Shown: positions 63,873 through 64,000 of the stretch, piece by piece
How positions within the stretch are numbered: the first letter of the stretch is position 1
Layout of the letters: each line of letters starts with the position of its first letter
Assembly: GCF_026015295.1 (NCBI RefSeq)
Contig: NZ_JAPDUW010000001.1
Location: 2,837,501-2,901,500 of the forward strand
Length of the DNA stretch: 64,000 bases
From: Segatella copri
Lineage (GTDB): Bacteria; Bacteroidota; Bacteroidia; Bacteroidales; Bacteroidaceae
Direction: 5' to 3'
Position numbers and translations under genes: made by a program
Notes under the pieces: model-generated
Told to the model about the DNA's origin: nothing
Databases searched by the model: none
Seen by the model: the letters and a program-made list of their open reading frames with translations, nothing else

Positions 63873-64000
63873 GTTCGTCTACATGATGTCCATTTCCTTT
63901 CTTGAAAGCTTTTTCCTTTTAGTCTTAACGGCATTTATATAATTTAACAACTATTAGTGCAAGAAAGCACAAGTTTCTCTGTTATTATACATATAAAAAT
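63873..64000. other. Sequence after the operon to the window end
   Basis: No gene, hairpin or promoter that I can support is visible in these 128 bp; an open frame across the stop region of the fusion gene is a shadow. Confidence 0.5.

Overview
The window is chromosomal DNA of a Bacteroidota bacterium, most likely Prevotella/Segatella (P. copri-like). The reasons are a SusC/SusD pair, a sigma/FecR/TonB-receptor locus, DUF4249, DUF4271, DUF6089 and DUF6242 proteins, a fused SecDF, and promoters of the Bacteroidota form TTTG-N19/20-TAnnTTTGC seen in front of many genes. The species assignment is an inference. Most of the window is ordinary core genome; accessory interest is concentrated at about 0.9-1.7, 4.8-6.5, 11.6, 21.8, 46.9-50.2 and 53.9-63.9 kb.

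Layout. 0-4.6 kb: end of a YifB/ComM-type AAA+ gene, an unannotated 32-residue membrane peptide with its own promoter and terminator, metG, and an outer-membrane barrel protein. 4.8-6.5 kb: an AAA/DUF4143 ATPase in a repeat-bounded block with an inverted repeat and three 33-bp repeats that carry its promoter. 6.6-11.3 kb: susD and susC without glycosidase neighbours. 11.3-20.8 kb: a 22-bp tandem repeat, fabI, an EEP-family hydrolase, tRNA-Arg(CCT), secDF, a second EEP hydrolase with a rhomboid protease, HU and an SDR dehydrogenase. 21-26.5 kb: an ECF sigma, TonB receptor (STN domain), DUF4249 lipoprotein, a 26-residue signal-peptide-only ORF, and FecR. 26.5-34.1 kb: tRNA-Gln, tyrS, yidD, rnpA, hemD, DUF4271, metK, xer, aroQ and an O-methyltransferase. 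34.2-44 kb: an envelope cluster on the minus strand (DUF6242, DUF6089, uppS, bamA, three Skp/OmpH proteins, murI, rbfA, a LolC/E-like permease). 44.2-46.8 kb: pckA and upp.

46.9-50.2 kb is a patchwork. It has a 347-bp concentric palindrome, several ACAGCC/GGCTGT hairpins, a 176-bp second copy of the 3' end of the downstream nucleoside-kinase gene, a secreted subtilase plus small lipoprotein pair, and a 29-bp-arm hairpin. In the frame of the kinase gene, all differences between the two 3' ends are synonymous except one at the very edge. This looks like a cassette that arrived with another strain's gene end.

52-63.9 kb is a plus-strand run: a Na/Pi symporter, an NAD-dependent epimerase overlapping a PAP2/AUR1-like enzyme, miaB, an MsbA-like ABC exporter, an LpxL-like acyltransferase, a CDP-glycerol glycerophosphotransferase-like protein, a class V aminotransferase, and a fusion of a TagD-like cytidylyltransferase with a Gfo/Idh/MocA-like domain. 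The last four look like one operon. They suggest a pathway that makes a CDP-activated small (perhaps amino-) polyol and transfers its phosphate to an envelope glycolipid. This is the best candidate here for an undescribed system; its chemistry is inferred from the family combination only.
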